The translations under genes and the position numbers were made by a program. A model generated the notes under the pieces. That model was not told where the DNA came from, made no database searches, and saw only the letters and a list, made by a program, of their open reading frames with translations. Source: Schistosoma mansoni (Eukaryota; Platyhelminthes; Trematoda; Strigeidida; Schistosomatidae). Taken from it: a stretch of DNA of 64,000 nucleotides. This document shows positions 51,901 to 61,620 of the stretch, one piece after another. The DNA lies in the NCBI RefSeq assembly GCF_000237925.1, contig NC_031502.1, forward strand, positions 19,590,909 through 19,654,908. Direction: 5' to 3'. Each line of letters starts with the position of its first letter. The first letter of the stretch is position 1.

Positions 51901-54900
51901 ATAATTGTACGATCGCCGTTGGTTTTGGTTTGAAGACGAGTTTTTTTTAACTACCAAGCGGTCACTTATTTGTGAAAACAGTTTGGAATTACGCTAAATC
52001 TTAATCAAAAAACAGGTGAAAAATAGAGCCCATTATCGACACTAAAAAGTAAAGCGAAATAAATTGTAATGATAAACTACATGTCAATCTACTTACTTCA
52101 TCCTGAACAGAAACAATTACGTGGATATTGTTTATCGTGGACCGAAAATTAAACCCCTAAAAGAGGAATATGAAAAGATATCTAAGGGAAAACTTTTAAT
52201 CTTTTGGTAATCATACACTAAATCTTTACACCGCTTTACAGATAAGTCACTATGCAAACACATTAAAATAATAACCGAACGTGAAAAAAGTTGTTTGTTG
52301 CAAAACATTCATCAAAACAAATAGTATGTGGCCACAATGGCCGATACTTAACAATTTGCCATTTTAAACCCGATGTAGTACTTAGAATAACATCCATAAC
52401 ACGGACAAAGTCTAAGAGCAGTAGAATATTGGTTGGTTGCGTCAGATATTGGGTTTCTACTTCAAACATTCATAAGTATCAAGATCGGGATCAAACTTGA
52501 CAAACGGTTACTAACCCACGAATAACCCATTTAAAATAATCTTAAGTTTGAAAGGCAAGTAGAATGACTTATTTGATTTGTTTACAATTATTTATTTACT
52601 TTATTTATTTGAACACAAGAATATTGGTACAAGGGGCACCAGATATATACGCGCCAAACAATAACAATGAGAATGGGAAAAGAGAAAGAATTTAGCGTGC
52701 GTATAAGAGAGAAAATGACGACCACAGATTAGTGTATGTAATAATAATAATAATAATAATAATGGGGGGAAAGGAAAGGTACAACCAGGAAAAAAAATTC
52801 AGTTAGGGAATTTACAACCACTTTTTATGAATGTAAGAGAAGGTTACAGCAGGATCGCCACTGGCTTCTATTTTGAGCCATATCTGATAATATCTCCAGC
52901 CAGTGTGTTGCATCATCTCTCGGACGCCAGCCAGGGAGTCGGGAAAAACCAACATAAGCCAGTCCTTTGAAACTTTCTTTTATACCACGATACCATGTCA
53001 TACACTGACCACCTCTCTGCTTTTTCCTACCAGTTCCAGCGTCGGCAAATAATACACGACGTGGAATTCTCTGGGACGACATTCGTAGAACATGTCCAAG
53101 ACACCGAAGTCGATGTTTCAAGATGGTGACACCGAATAGATTATCATCACTGAGCCCGAACCTCTGCATTACTAACATGGTATTGCCACTGGATGTCAGA
53201 AATCCTTTGAAGACAACGATGATCAAACACAGAGTCGTCTAACATCCTCAACTCGGAGAGACCAGGTTTCACAAGCATAGAGCGAAACTGCTCTCACCGA
53301 CGCGTTGTAGATCCGAACTTCTACAGCCAGATTAACATCACGAAGACGCCAAAGGTGGCCCAGATTGGCATAAGCCGCTCTGGCTTTAACTATACGTGAA
53401 TTGATCTCCTCACTCACACCACCACCAGCACTTATGCAGCTATCTAGATACACAAACTTATCGACTAATTCAATCTGCTCACCACCCAGGGTGAGTACAG
53501 AATTAGAGTCCTGTCAGTCTTGCAGAAGTACTTTGCACTTCGAAGGTGCAAAGCACTACCGTACCTATGGACACTGATTAAGTGTGGATTGCATGGCGTG
53601 GGCATTATCGCACAGCAAGACAATATCATCCCCATACTCAAGGTCGAGAAGTCGTTCTCCAGGCAGCAGATCCACACCGCCATTACTTACATCCATCAGA
53701 GCTGTTTCCAGGATGTCGTCGATGGCAAAGTTGAAGAGGAATGGTGAGATTGGGCAACCCTGCCTAACCCCACTGCTCGAATGAAACAAGGGAGAAAGGT
53801 GGTTGTATGCCCTCACTCTGCCTGAGGTGTTTGTATATAGGGTTTTTAAGATTTTAATAATCGAGAAGGCAGTGGGTAGGACTTATTGCACAGGTAGTGG
53901 ATTTGCACATTATAAATTCTGATGTTTAGTGGCTACGACGGCCTACAATTCCCTACCGAAAAAAATTGGTTGGCGTTTTTATCTCTATAGACCTAATGCA
54001 CGTCAAGTCCCAGAATGTTACGACACAAAAACGTATAATCGAAATCTAAGAGTTTTGACCGACCCAGGATAAAATTCGTCGCATCACGAGGGCGTACTAA
54101 CAAAATGTCCTGATTCCAGAAATGTTGGGAGGTTGTGGCTATGAGATGGACTTCAATTTCCGTAAAAACATCAGTACCATATCAGTTAAGTACAGCTGCA
54201 ACGCAACTCAGGTAAAACAGTACTTAAGCATATAAAAGCTAAATAATACGACTGATATTCCAAAATGCACAACTGAATATTAATACATGCTAATTGAAGT
54301 AAAATAATGTAAGATATCACAATCGAGGTACAAAGTATTAAGAAACTTCAAAAGGAAGCTTACAAAATCAGCAGAGTCAAGTTTTCTTATTTGCACCATT
54401 TCGATGCCACATGGAGTTAGTAAGATGGAATCACCGCAGTTTTGAAGTACATCTTCGACACGGATTCGCATTGGTTCAATCTTAAATTATGATAATGAGT
54501 TTTTCGACATACATAATCGATTATCTCCTTAAAATGTTCATTGCATTGAGCACTTATAGCCTGTTGGGATAGCCTATTGGTAATTATGGCATTCTCAACA
54601 AGAAATTGTCGGAACACAACCATTTCGGGAAGAAGAGAAAAAGGGGGTCTAGCTGAAAATACTTAATGTGTCACATACTAACCGTTCTAGCCAGGACGCA
54701 GCATTTGCAATTGTAGACATTAGGTTCAGTATACAGCTGAGAATGTAAGAAGCAGCTCCCTGAATATCTGAAAGTATCCCTGGATAAGGACTATCAGCAT
54801 CTTGTCTCTTAGTTATAGCCATAAGAGAATTTATTGCAGTGATAATACATGTACACGAACGTGAGACGCGTAGTAAAACTGACTGAAGCGTTTCGTTATC

Positions 54901-55180
54901 AAAAGATGAAAACTGGTATTGTAATTGCTTGACTTTCTCCAATATGATCATCTGATGACCAATCTTTTGAACCCCATACTTGTCTAACACATCAGCAGTC
55001 AGGGAACTAAGCCACTTTCCACTTATATTTTTCGCACTGAATGCAGACAGATACGGCTCGATAGCATCGTCTAACCCTTAAAAAAGTTTATTTGAAGTTG
55101 TTTTAAGTACCAGAAAGCCAAGATATGACCTGAGTGGTTGTCCAACTAAGATACGATTGTGGTTTCTCGAACTTGTCCAT
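21919..55180 (-). CDS. CNK: Connector enhancer of KSR (CNK), 12 exons, SAM-CRIC-PDZ-PH scaffold
   Basis: CNK proteins scaffold Ras/Raf/MAPK signalling at membranes. Exons from the N-terminus: 55111-55180, 54683-55070, 54513-54648, 54364-54480, 52097-52156, 39292-39360, 38271-38944, 36396-36547, 28254-28399, 28121-28197, 22673-23018, 21919-22533. They total 2850 nt (949 residues plus stop), and all phases agree. SAM covers about residues 10-75 ([36 protein letters not shown]). CRIC runs to about 235. PDZ is split over three exons ([36 protein letters not shown]). A Ser/Thr-rich linker leads to [18 protein letters not shown], the hallmark entry to the CNK PH domain, which ends at KWMNKLG (about 567-660). 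The Ser-rich tail has CYSESEDE. Introns 1, 2, 3 and 9 are 40, 34, 32 and 56 nt; introns 5, 8 and 10 are swollen by transposons. The start ATG is the first clear one, but its frame stays open upstream. The C-terminal region is shorter than in vertebrate CNK2. Confidence 0.93.
23415..25060 (+). mobile_element. LINE-C (SR2-like RTE) 3' part within arm 1
   Basis: Plus-strand frames give [44 protein letters not shown] and the C-terminal [34 protein letters not shown] blocks. This matches schistosome SR2/RTE-type endonuclease-reverse transcriptases as I know them. The endonuclease part is absent because the duplication breakpoint lies inside the element. Stops and frame changes are frequent, and one 133-bp segment has been replaced by foreign sequence. 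Confidence 0.8.
23859..23986 (+). other. Foreign 128-bp patch in arm 1, matching 60358-60486
   Basis: Arm 2 has continuous LINE-C sequence here (58629-58761). Arm 1 instead carries 128 bp that are the near-perfect reverse complement of 60358-60486, with about one mismatch seen. The flanks GACTAGCTC and AGCGGTAACTGC are preserved. The polarity of the patch fits copying from the same strand that supplied the arm. Confidence 0.8.
26280..27260 (+). mobile_element. Ancient CR1-like LINE fragment upstream of the duplicated CNK exon 1 (arm 1)
   Basis: The plus strand shows degraded RT motifs in order. They run from [20 protein letters not shown] near 26580-26640, through [14 protein letters not shown] near 26740, to a relic of the palm and thumb ([12 protein letters not shown]) near 26940. 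There are many stops. The same relic occurs in arm 2, so it predates the duplication. Confidence 0.6.
27435..28102 (+). pseudogene. Partial inverted CNK copy: exons 1-3 (SAM and most of CRIC)
   Basis: Exon copies lie at 27435-27504, 27545-27932 and 27967-28102, with the 40- and 34-nt introns intact, so this is a DNA-level copy and not a retrocopy. The duplicated part of exon 3 ends exactly with its last codon (GATTAT). The next intron's GT is lost because the junction reads GC. An open frame runs on to a TAA at 28199-28201, but that extension is the antisense of CNK exon 10. The upstream 2.3 kb of the parent gene is copied too, so transcription is possible. Confidence 0.88.
28400..29984. other. 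CNK intron 8, right part, nothing recognised
   Basis: AT-rich intron sequence without a convincing exon, RNA or repeat. Short open frames on both strands have no recognisable content. Confidence 0.4.
29985..30785 (-). mobile_element. Old LINE-A fragment (reverse transcriptase), host of copy B's insertion
   Basis: The minus strand carries diverged LINE-A RT sequence. Plus-strand landmarks shared with copy A include CCGCATACTCAATACC, GAGATTGGGCAACCCTG and CTTCTTGCTGCCAATGGCTC. It is much more mutated than copies A to C. Its right end abuts the 5' module of copy B at 30786, so copy B inserted into or beside this older copy. Confidence 0.75.
30786..34166 (+). mobile_element. LINE-A copy B with 5' module, 3' truncated, in CNK intron 8
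   Basis: The element starts with the 430-bp module also found alone in the short repeats (CCCTGGTACGGCC onward) and continues through a short ATT run. It then reads an endonuclease-RT from ATG 31462 ([12 protein letters not shown]) to about residue 615 before a frame change near 33308. Further RT pieces follow at 33359-33742 and 33854-34084, with GDD in place of ADD ([11 protein letters not shown]) and a small deletion after TLNQ. The family 3' end is missing beyond about 34166. The endonuclease half is very close to copy A. Confidence 0.85.
34167..34454. other. CNK intron 8 segment, nothing recognised
   Basis: Just under 300 bp between copy B and the next repeat. No feature could be supported. 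Confidence 0.35.
34455..34822 (-). repeat. Old, diverged short LINE-A-derived repeat
   Basis: Read on the minus strand, it keeps the order of the 5' module in a heavily mutated form: CCCCTGGTATGATTGAGAGT, a GTCGAAAAGCAAAC block, CTTGATTCCAAAACA and GGCTACCATGGGAC. It is clearly older than the copies at 16893 and 35268, so the family has been active for a long time. Confidence 0.7.
35268..35786 (+). repeat. Short LINE-A-derived repeat, intact-looking copy in CNK intron 8
   Basis: It consists of the 5' module (GCCCTGGTACGGCCGAG), ending near 35715 at CACACAAATCAAATGAG, directly followed by the 3' module GTGTGGCGCATATGTATCTGG and an AAATAAATAAATAAA tail. The 5' module is nearly identical to that of copy B (30786-31215). 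The tail matches that of copy A. Confidence 0.88.
36548..38270. other. CNK intron 7, nothing recognised
   Basis: An AT-rich intron of about 1.7 kb with no recognisable transposon, in contrast to introns 5, 8 and 10. I looked for a missed small exon on the minus strand and found none needed, since exons 7 and 8 join in phase. Confidence 0.5.
39520..43425 (+). mobile_element. LINE-B copy D, RTE-like, near full length, in CNK intron 5
   Basis: The element begins near GTTGCTGCTACCTTGACGTG, a start shared with copy F. It has a 5' region of about 650 bp, then an endonuclease-RT ORF and a 3' UTR ending near ACTGACTGACT at about 43420. It lies on the opposite strand to CNK. It is the best preserved LINE in the window. 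Confidence 0.88.
40169..43233 (+). pseudogene. Endonuclease-reverse transcriptase ORF of LINE-B copy D (one frameshift)
   Basis: I place the start at ATG 40169 because CACCATGGCC is a strong initiation context. The frame is open upstream to 39854 but has no ATG there. Endonuclease motifs are [37 protein letters not shown] and [12 protein letters not shown] motifs are [50 protein letters not shown] and [13 protein letters not shown]. The G before CPLSP has become D. A single-base loss near 42478-42490, where AGGATGTTTGGATGCG lacks one A compared with its relatives, splits the frame. The RT C-terminus continues from 42481 to 43233 ([12 protein letters not shown]). The expected product is about 1020 residues. 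Confidence 0.85.
43430..44660 (-). mobile_element. LINE-C (SR2-like) 5' fragment, endonuclease only
   Basis: Minus-strand frames give [61 protein letters not shown] and [13 protein letters not shown], an apurinic-type endonuclease matching the LINE-C copy at 57.5-60.2 kb. The RT half is missing. A LINE with its 5' end kept and its 3' end lost is unusual and points to a later deletion. Confidence 0.8.
44820..47070 (-). mobile_element. LINE-B copy E, 5' truncated, divergent subfamily
   Basis: From about 47070 downward the minus strand covers the pre-RT domain ([14 protein letters not shown]) and RT ([40 protein letters not shown]). It continues to the C-terminal endonuclease-linked region ([18 protein letters not shown]) and a 3' UTR with ACGTTGTGACTGACTG. 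Protein similarity to copy D is lower than that of copy F, so it comes from another lineage. It has several stops and frame changes. Confidence 0.82.
47080..47735 (-). mobile_element. Penelope-like element, detached C-terminal tail and 3' UTR
   Basis: On the minus strand a frame ending at 47571 reads [20 protein letters not shown] and then [18 protein letters not shown]. This is typical of the residues after the GIY-YIG domain in Penelope-like elements. It joins the truncated end of LINE-B copy F at about 47735. It is a fossil fragment, and the RT part is not attached here. Confidence 0.65.
47736..50245 (-). mobile_element. LINE-B copy F, 3' truncated, interrupted by a solo LTR
   Basis: The minus strand starts near 50245 with the same 5' end as copy D. 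It covers the 5' region and endonuclease ([43 protein letters not shown]), then the pre-RT region ([19 protein letters not shown]), and stops at the beginning of RT near 47740. The start ATG used in copy D reads ATA here. It is close in sequence to copy D. The solo LTR at 48267-48578 splits it. Confidence 0.82.
48267..48578. mobile_element. Solo LTR of an LTR retrotransposon, inserted in LINE-B copy F
   Basis: About 312 bp begin TGTTAC and end GTTAGCG-complement (CGCTAACA), giving the TG...CA ends with short inverted termini expected of an LTR. The flanking LINE-B sequence is continuous when this block is skipped, and a CTT(T) motif occurs at both edges as a likely short target-site duplication. 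No internal region is present, so it is a recombined fossil. The family is not identified. Confidence 0.7.
50390..52010 (-). mobile_element. Penelope-like element (RT plus start of GIY-YIG), broken
   Basis: Minus-strand frames show a Penelope-type RT with [17 protein letters not shown], [18 protein letters not shown] and [12 protein letters not shown] motifs. After these come [11 protein letters not shown] and LRVTNKKIA, then a zinc-linked GIY-YIG entry [20 protein letters not shown] near 50650-50720. It is a fossil with multiple breaks. It sits between CNK exon 5 and LINE-B copy F. Confidence 0.8.
52590..53863 (-). mobile_element. LINE-A copy C, 5' truncated within RT
   Basis: The minus strand begins in RT ([14 protein letters not shown]) and reads [14 protein letters not shown] and the [11 protein letters not shown] variant. 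It continues to the C-terminal [10 protein letters not shown] and ends in the family 3' tail with a TTTATT-rich end at about 52590. It carries the same derived GDD change and small deletion as copy B, so B and C are sister copies or duplicates. It lies in CNK intron 4, next to exon 4. Confidence 0.85.
53864..54363. other. CNK intron 4, part next to exon 4, nothing recognised
   Basis: About 500 bp between LINE-A copy C and CNK exon 4. I searched the minus strand for the PDZ-leading exon and found it further on, at 52097-52156. Nothing supportable remains here. Confidence 0.4.
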
Positions 55181-58100
55181 TACAGCGCATAGGGTCAACA
55201 ATTTGAATTGTCCCACAGTACAATATCCAATGTTGTCATGACCAGCCGGTGTAAACTAAATTACATTTTTGTTATCGCCAATTTCTGAATTACTTTAATA
55301 CCATGTCTTTGGTGGTGCCATTTAAATGGTCTACTTATAGTCATTTCAGTAATTATCTGTGGGTTCCAAATGGTTCTGAACGAAATAGAAGAATCGCTTA
55401 GCGGGCTTCCGTATCTAATAGTAGTAGGTCACCGATGCCTCCACTCCTGCAAGGCTAAGCCATGCCATATCGACCAAGTGTTACCACGTTCACCATTTTT
55501 GACCTACTCTAAGTATTACTTGTTGAATGTAAATCTCGGTAATTGTATGCTCAGCTTCAAAGACATTGTGGTTGGGACTCAATACCACTAAGGTTCCCTT
55601 GTCATCCGCCAAATTTTGAAATCAGATCCTCTTAATGTGTCAGCTTATTATTTCGGTTGCAAACGTCTCTCCGAAATTTCACATCGTTAGCGAGAAGTAA
55701 TAAATCAGACGATACTTAAATAAGAAGGTCACTCATATAAATTAAAAAAGAGGAAGTCTTAATCTGAAGCCTGAGGGACTCTATCAGGACATTCTGTAGC
55801 TTGAGGAAAAGTGAAGCTTACCCTAACCTTAAAATGAGATCAGCAGGTTGGTTATATAAGAATGATCGTTCCTGAAACCGTATTATTGAGGTGAAAAGAA
55901 GTTTATGAGTAACAAATAATCACTTAGTCCGTTTTATATCAAGGATTCCATGCCCGTTGAGGGTACTGAAGGAAATTCTACCGGCCGATAGCACGAGGGT
56001 CCACTGCGTCGGCCTTCTTTGAAGATTGGTGTGATGTTCGTTATCTTGGACAGTGCCTCAGCTCAGAGAATGTTATAACGTCACATTGAGGTGTTGCTAA
56101 GACTGAAGCCGCTTCTCTCAGTTTGGCAGAATGAACCACATTCAGGCCAAAATTCTTCTTTTCGACAGATACTGTAATTTCTGATACATCAATCCACTGG
56201 CACGGGATAAAAACTAACATGGAATAGAAGCTACCGTGCTTTCATCTCAGCGACCTCCAATGGCTTGACACAAGGTGGACATTTCACATTAAAGTGTCCC
56301 ACGTCAGTGGCGTGCTTGTAGACCGGCCTAACTTAGAGGTATGTGTGCCTATAGGAGACTCATATATTTCAGAAAATGCCGTATAAAATATGTCCATGTG
56401 TATCGTATGTTTTTAGTTGCCTCTCAACTGAAGAAAAAGTCCGTTTTGCACTTCTTAATTGTCTGTCTATGTCTGGAATTAGGGGAGTTAGTATACTTCA
56501 TCCTTTTGTGACCGTCGTAACTTTCTGTTCATTAAGTGGGTGGTAATACTGAGTTAAATACTTCTGAAAATACTGCGATCGACCTAACCTATGCATCTCA
56601 TTAGGCAAACCTACCTCGAAGGTTCTTGACAAGGGGTGGATTCAATAATGCCTTAAAGGTTTTCCAGAGTGTAGGAAAAGCATAATTCTGATGAGTGCGA
56701 CTGAGAGTTACCCATAACATTCACGAACAAATTAGGCACTCCATTTCTTGTGGTCTATTTCGTTAACAATGCCATGCAGCTGCCAACTTAAGGACAACAT
56801 GCTTGTGCAGGTATTTGTTGTTACCAATAAAATGCATCTCTACCTTAGTTATACCAGTTCTCACACAACTAACAGGGAAGCCGAATTGTATGAACATATT
56901 TCACGATAACGTGCAATCGAATGCATCTTTTGCATTAACGATGTTCTAGTAACATATTTAATAAACCTTAATAATTACTTTACACATTCTCATCAATATG
57001 GAAAGGTAGACCGATATTGTTGATGGGTAAAGATGCTTTTGACAGGTTTATGTGATGCTATATGTGACGAGTTCACGGTGTTACTAAAGCTACTCGTAAA
57101 AGTCACTCACGTTAATGGTACTCACAGTTATTTGTATAACTTATTACCCTAAGGACTTCCATGTAGCGTAATATGTTATACTCATCTACTTTTCATTTGA
57201 ATTATTGCCGCCCAAAATAACGCAGTAGCGGTTGACTCACACCTTTATTAAACAGGGAAACACATAACCTCATCCAAAAGGATGATTAAAAGTCTTTAGC
57301 AAAGCAATTCATTCGCCCTAATCCCCGAAATAGAAATCAGATAAATAATTAGTGGACGATGTTATACACTATACTGTTGAACGCCTGTTAAGCGAAGAAA
57401 TTGGATACAGTTGAGTCTGTAAGTTGAGATTTCCAGAGGAGATAACTTGTGACATGATTCCACATAATTCATTTATACAGAATAGGTACTAACATACTGC
57501 GTAGTGAAACAATATATGTAAAAGCAAACGTAGGTGTTGGAAAACCTATGGTTTCCAATATGTGCAGTGCTTTACTTAAGCCTGTTACCCCAAATGGAAC
57601 ATAGGCCACCGACTAGTTTTCTCCAACCCACTCTGTCCTGGGCTTTCCTTCCTAGTTCTATCCAGTTGTTGTTCATTCTTCTCATATCTGTTTCCATTTC
57701 TCGGCGTAATGTTCTCTCTGGTCTTCCTCTTCTCCCTTGGCCTTCAGGATTCCGTGTGAGGGCTTGTCTTGTGACGCAGTTGGGTGATTTCCTCAATGTG
57801 TGTCCTATCAACTTCCAGTGCTTCTTCATGATTTCTTCCTCTACTGGAATCTGGTTTGTTGTCTCTCACAGTAACTTGCTGCTGATAGTGTCTGGCCAAC
57901 GGATCCGAAGTACCTTGCGTAAACAGCTGTTAATAAACACTTGTATCTTCTAGATGATGGCATTCGTAGTTCTCCATATTTCCGCCCCATACAGTAGAAC
58001 TGTCTTGACATTTGTATCGAAAATCCTGATCTTGGTGTTGGTTGAGTTCTAGATGTTCTTCATTTGTAGATATGTTGCTCTTGCTTTGTCGATCCTCGCC

Positions 58101-59205
58101 CTCACATCTGCATCAGGTCCACTGTGTTCATCAACGGTGTTGACCAGATATGTAAAGGTTTCCACATCCTCCAAAGCTATTCCGTCAAGTGTAATTCGAT
58201 TGGTGCATGCTTTATTGTATCGGAGAATCTTGCACACCGTAGTGTCAAAGAAGCCTCCAGAGTGCTGTTCTGTCCACACTATCAAACGCTTTCTAGTAGT
58301 CAATGAAGTTGATGTAGAGTGATGAATTCCATTCAATTGATTGTTCCACAATGATCCGCGGAGTGGCGATTTGGTCGGTACATGACCGATCCTTACGGAA
58401 TCTAGCCTGTTGGTCTCGAAGTCTACGGAGTTCCTCGTTCTGTTTAACAACACTCTGTTGAAGACTTTTCCTGGTATTGAGAGAACATTGATGCCTCCGT
58501 AATTCTCACACCTGCTGAGATCGCCTTTCTTTGGTATTTTGATCAGAAGTCCTTTTCAGTCTGTTGGTACTTGTTCTTCATCCTAAATCTTGCTAAGGAG
58601 AATGTGGAGTATCTTTGCAGTTACCGCTTTCAGTGCTTCTGCTGTAATGCTGTCTGGCCACGCTGGTTTGCCGTCCTTGATTTGTCTGATGGCCATGCTG
58701 ATCACTTCAATTGTTGGCGGGAGGTCCGTGGGTGCTGCTTCGATGTTGGGTGGGTTCAGTGGAGCTAGTCGATTCAAGAGTTCTTTGAAGTGTTCTACCC
58801 ACCTGTTTCGCTGTTCTTAAATGTTGGTAATTACTTTGCCTTCCTTGCTTTACACTGGTCGTTCTGGTTTACGGTAATTTCCAGAGAGATTCTTTGTTGT
58901 ATTATACAGTTGTCTCATGTTTCCTTCTCTTGCAACCTTTTCCGTCGTCATCTCTCGATCTTCCACATATTTGCGTTTGTCGGTTCTGATGCTCCTCTTC
59001 ACTTGCTTGTTTGCTCCTGTGTATTCAGTTTGTGCCTTGGCTTTGTCTGTTCTTGTTGGGCTGACATTGATTGCTGCCATCTTGTTATTCAATCTTACGC
59101 AGTGTACAACAGTGGTCCATTCCTTGTGATGGTGCTTCCTGTGGCCCAGAACCTCCTGACATGTCGAAGTGATTGCCTCTTTTACCCCTTTCCACTTGCT
59201 CTCCA
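54512..59205 (-). repeat. Inverted duplication, arm 2 (parental), with CNK exons 1-3
   Basis: This is the partner of 23415-28103. I call it parental because its CNK exons continue in order and in phase with the rest of the gene on the same strand, and because its LINE-C continues intact in layout past the breakpoint to 60240. Between CNK exon 1 and the LINE-C lie about 2.3 kb that include an old CR1-like fragment and should hold the promoter. Confidence 0.92.
55360..56340 (-). mobile_element. Ancient CR1-like LINE fragment upstream of CNK exon 1 (arm 2)
   Basis: The counterpart of 26280-27260 in opposite orientation, with the same stops and RT relics. It lies about 180 bp upstream of the CNK start codon on the minus strand, so the CNK proximal upstream region is built on a LINE relic. 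Confidence 0.6.
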
Positions 59206-60240
59206 TGATAGTTCCCTCTCCGTTGAGTAGATCATGAAAGGTCCGGAACTTATTGTTGAGGGCTATCTTGAATTAGTTGAGTTTGTCAGTATCCCTAAGA
59301 ACGGCCCCATTAAACTTTTGTGATGTTATCCACCCCGTTGTCCAGTGCTTCTTGAGTTTCAGTTTCACCTTGATGACCAGCAAGTGATGACCTGATGCAG
59401 TATCAGCGCCATTCTTGATTTTCACGTCCTCTATCATCCTTCTGGTTTTTTTATTGATGTAGGTATGGTCGATTTAGTTCTGTGTGGTGTGATCCGGTGA
59501 AGTTCACGTGGCTTTATGTATGCGTTTGTGTGGGAACATGGTCCCGCTTATGAAGTTTGTTGAAGGCACATAGGTTTGCAAATCTGCCACCATTCTCGTC
59601 CCTTTCTCCCAATCAGTCCATGTCGTCCCATGATATCTTCGTACCCGATGTTGTCTATTCCGACCTTAGCGTTTAGGTCTCCCATCAAGATGTTCAAGTC
59701 CTTTCCTGAGCACTTTGCTATGATTGATTGCAGCCTCTCATAGAAATGATCTTTGTTGTCGTTATTGCTATCATTGGTGAGTGCATAACATTGGATAACA
59801 TTCATTGTGATTTACTCTTTCTTTGTTTCGAATGATGCTTTGATGACCCTTCATCCATGAGTTTTCCATCTTATAAGTGCATTCTGTACTTGTTTGGACA
59901 ACATCAATGCAACTCCTTGTGTATGTGTGGCATTTTCTTTTTCATGGCCGGAGTGTGACAGCATATCCCCTTAAACTAGTCACTGTTGTCTAACCTGCAT
60001 CCAATGTGTTTCACTGAATCCAAGCACCTCCAGGTTGCATCTTTTCATTTCTGCAGCAACTTGGATGACTCTCCCGGTCTCCCACATTGTACGAACATTC
60101 CATGTATCTAGATAAATGGTTGCTCTTGTTGTCAGGAGGGGCATAGGCCTCGTGATTTCCGTAGAAACTCGGCTTTCATCATGAGACGTCATAACTATTC
60201 TAAATGGAGACCTTGCAACTCCCAGAGCAGTGTTTAATTA
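57540..60240 (-). mobile_element. LINE-C (SR2-like RTE), near full length, decayed
   Basis: The minus strand runs from a 5' end near 60240 through the endonuclease ([49 protein letters not shown]). The pre-RT domain follows ([32 protein letters not shown]), then RT pieces ([29 protein letters not shown]). The C-terminus ([28 protein letters not shown]) ends near 57560. Several stops and frame changes show that it is inactive. The duplication breakpoint lies inside it at about 59205. Confidence 0.82.
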
Positions 60241-60357
60241 GTTTGATTTTTTTCTGGTTAGCGCCGTTTTAGCGAGTTAGATACACACAATTGCATACTC
60301 ATCTCGTATATGATATCTTACTGGCCATGCGACCGTGAAGCACACCACTAAATTTAT

Positions 60358-60486
60358 CTTATTCCTATCGTAATAAGATCACGTTGGTATTCTATTTCTT
60401 AACTTATTCGTTTATTCTCAGCCGTCCAGTGGAAAGATAACGAAAATAGCAGAACTTTGTTTTAAAAATAGCATACTCCCCCTTGA
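60358..60486. other. Source-like segment for the 128-bp patch in arm 1
   Basis: The stretch CTTATTCCTATCG ... CATACTCCCCCTTGA recurs as its reverse complement at 23859-23986. It lies between the LINE-C 5' end and the CR1-like LINE that begins right after it. On its own it has no recognised feature, so it could be a donor of copied DNA or a short mobile sequence. Confidence 0.7.
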
Positions 60487-61620
60487 TGCTGTTGATAAGG
60501 TTCCACACAAAAGGCTTCTAGCCAAACTACGGTCCCTCGGAATCAACAACCCACTCTATTCATGGTTTGTTTCATTCTTAAAGGGACGTAAACAAATGGT
60601 AAAGTACAACGACTGTCTCTCATTACATAGACCAATAACTAGTGGCGTCATCCAGGGAAGTGTTTTAGGCCCACTTTTGTTTCTCATGTATATAAACGAT
60701 ATATGTAACATCATAAAATCTGGGAAACCATACTTATATGCTGATAATCTCAAAATAGTATGCAGCTATAAGCCTGAGGCTCTAAGTGAAAGTGTACCCC
60801 TGATTCAAGATGATCTCAATAACCTAACTATCTGGAGCAAAAAGTGGCAATTACCATTTAACCTCCACAAATGCGGGATCATGCACTTTGGAAAGCACCC
60901 CTATGAACCACAACTTTACTTAAATAAAAGTCCAGACACCTAATTCAGTACACGATCTAGGAATTAATTACACAGGAAGCCTAAACTTTAAAGCACACGC
61001 CTCCCCTATTATTTCTAAAGCTAAACATCTAATTGGCTTCATAACGAAAAATTTCTTCAAGACAGAGGTTAAGCTTACCCTTTAAAAAATATGTGTACGA
61101 CCTTCCCTAGAATACTGCTCTTTTATCTTCGCTAATATGAATACCACAGACAAAATAAGAGTTGAAGATGTTCAAAGACGCTTTACACGCCAACTGCTAG
61201 GAAGTGACACCACTCTCGATTACACAAGTAGATGTAAGCACCTCTCTTTAGAACCTTTATGGCACCGTAGGCTAAGGAACAATCTGATATTTTTCTACAA
61301 AGCAACAAATGGACTTTCATTCCTAACCTCCTGCTCAACTATGATCAATGACCCAGCCTATAGACTAAGAAACATTGCATATACACTATTTACCGTAAAA
61401 CACCAAAAACAAATGCGTTGTAGGTTTTTTACAGTACGGTATAGTTTATTGTGGAACAGGTTGCTGATACCTATCCGTAACCGTGACACCTTTGCCAGAC
61501 TTAAAAGGTTAATAACCATGTTACTAAACTTTAAAGAGCTTCACCAACCATTTCTTGAACTCCCGTCCACCAATGAGGCACTTTATTATGGACCGCCTAA
61601 TATCTAGACGGAACAAGAAT
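60487..61620 (+). mobile_element. CR1-like LINE, 5' truncated
   Basis: Plus-strand coding starts in mid-RT with DAVDKVPHKRLLAKL and GVIQGSVLGPLLFLMYINDI, then LYADNLKIVCSYKP, where ADD has become ADN. A frame change near 60940 precedes the C-terminal region at 61137-61607 (RVEDVQRRFTRQLLG, LSLEPLWHRRLRNNLIFFYK). These are signature blocks of CR1/Jockey-type LINEs. Most of the RT and the entire endonuclease are missing. Confidence 0.85.
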
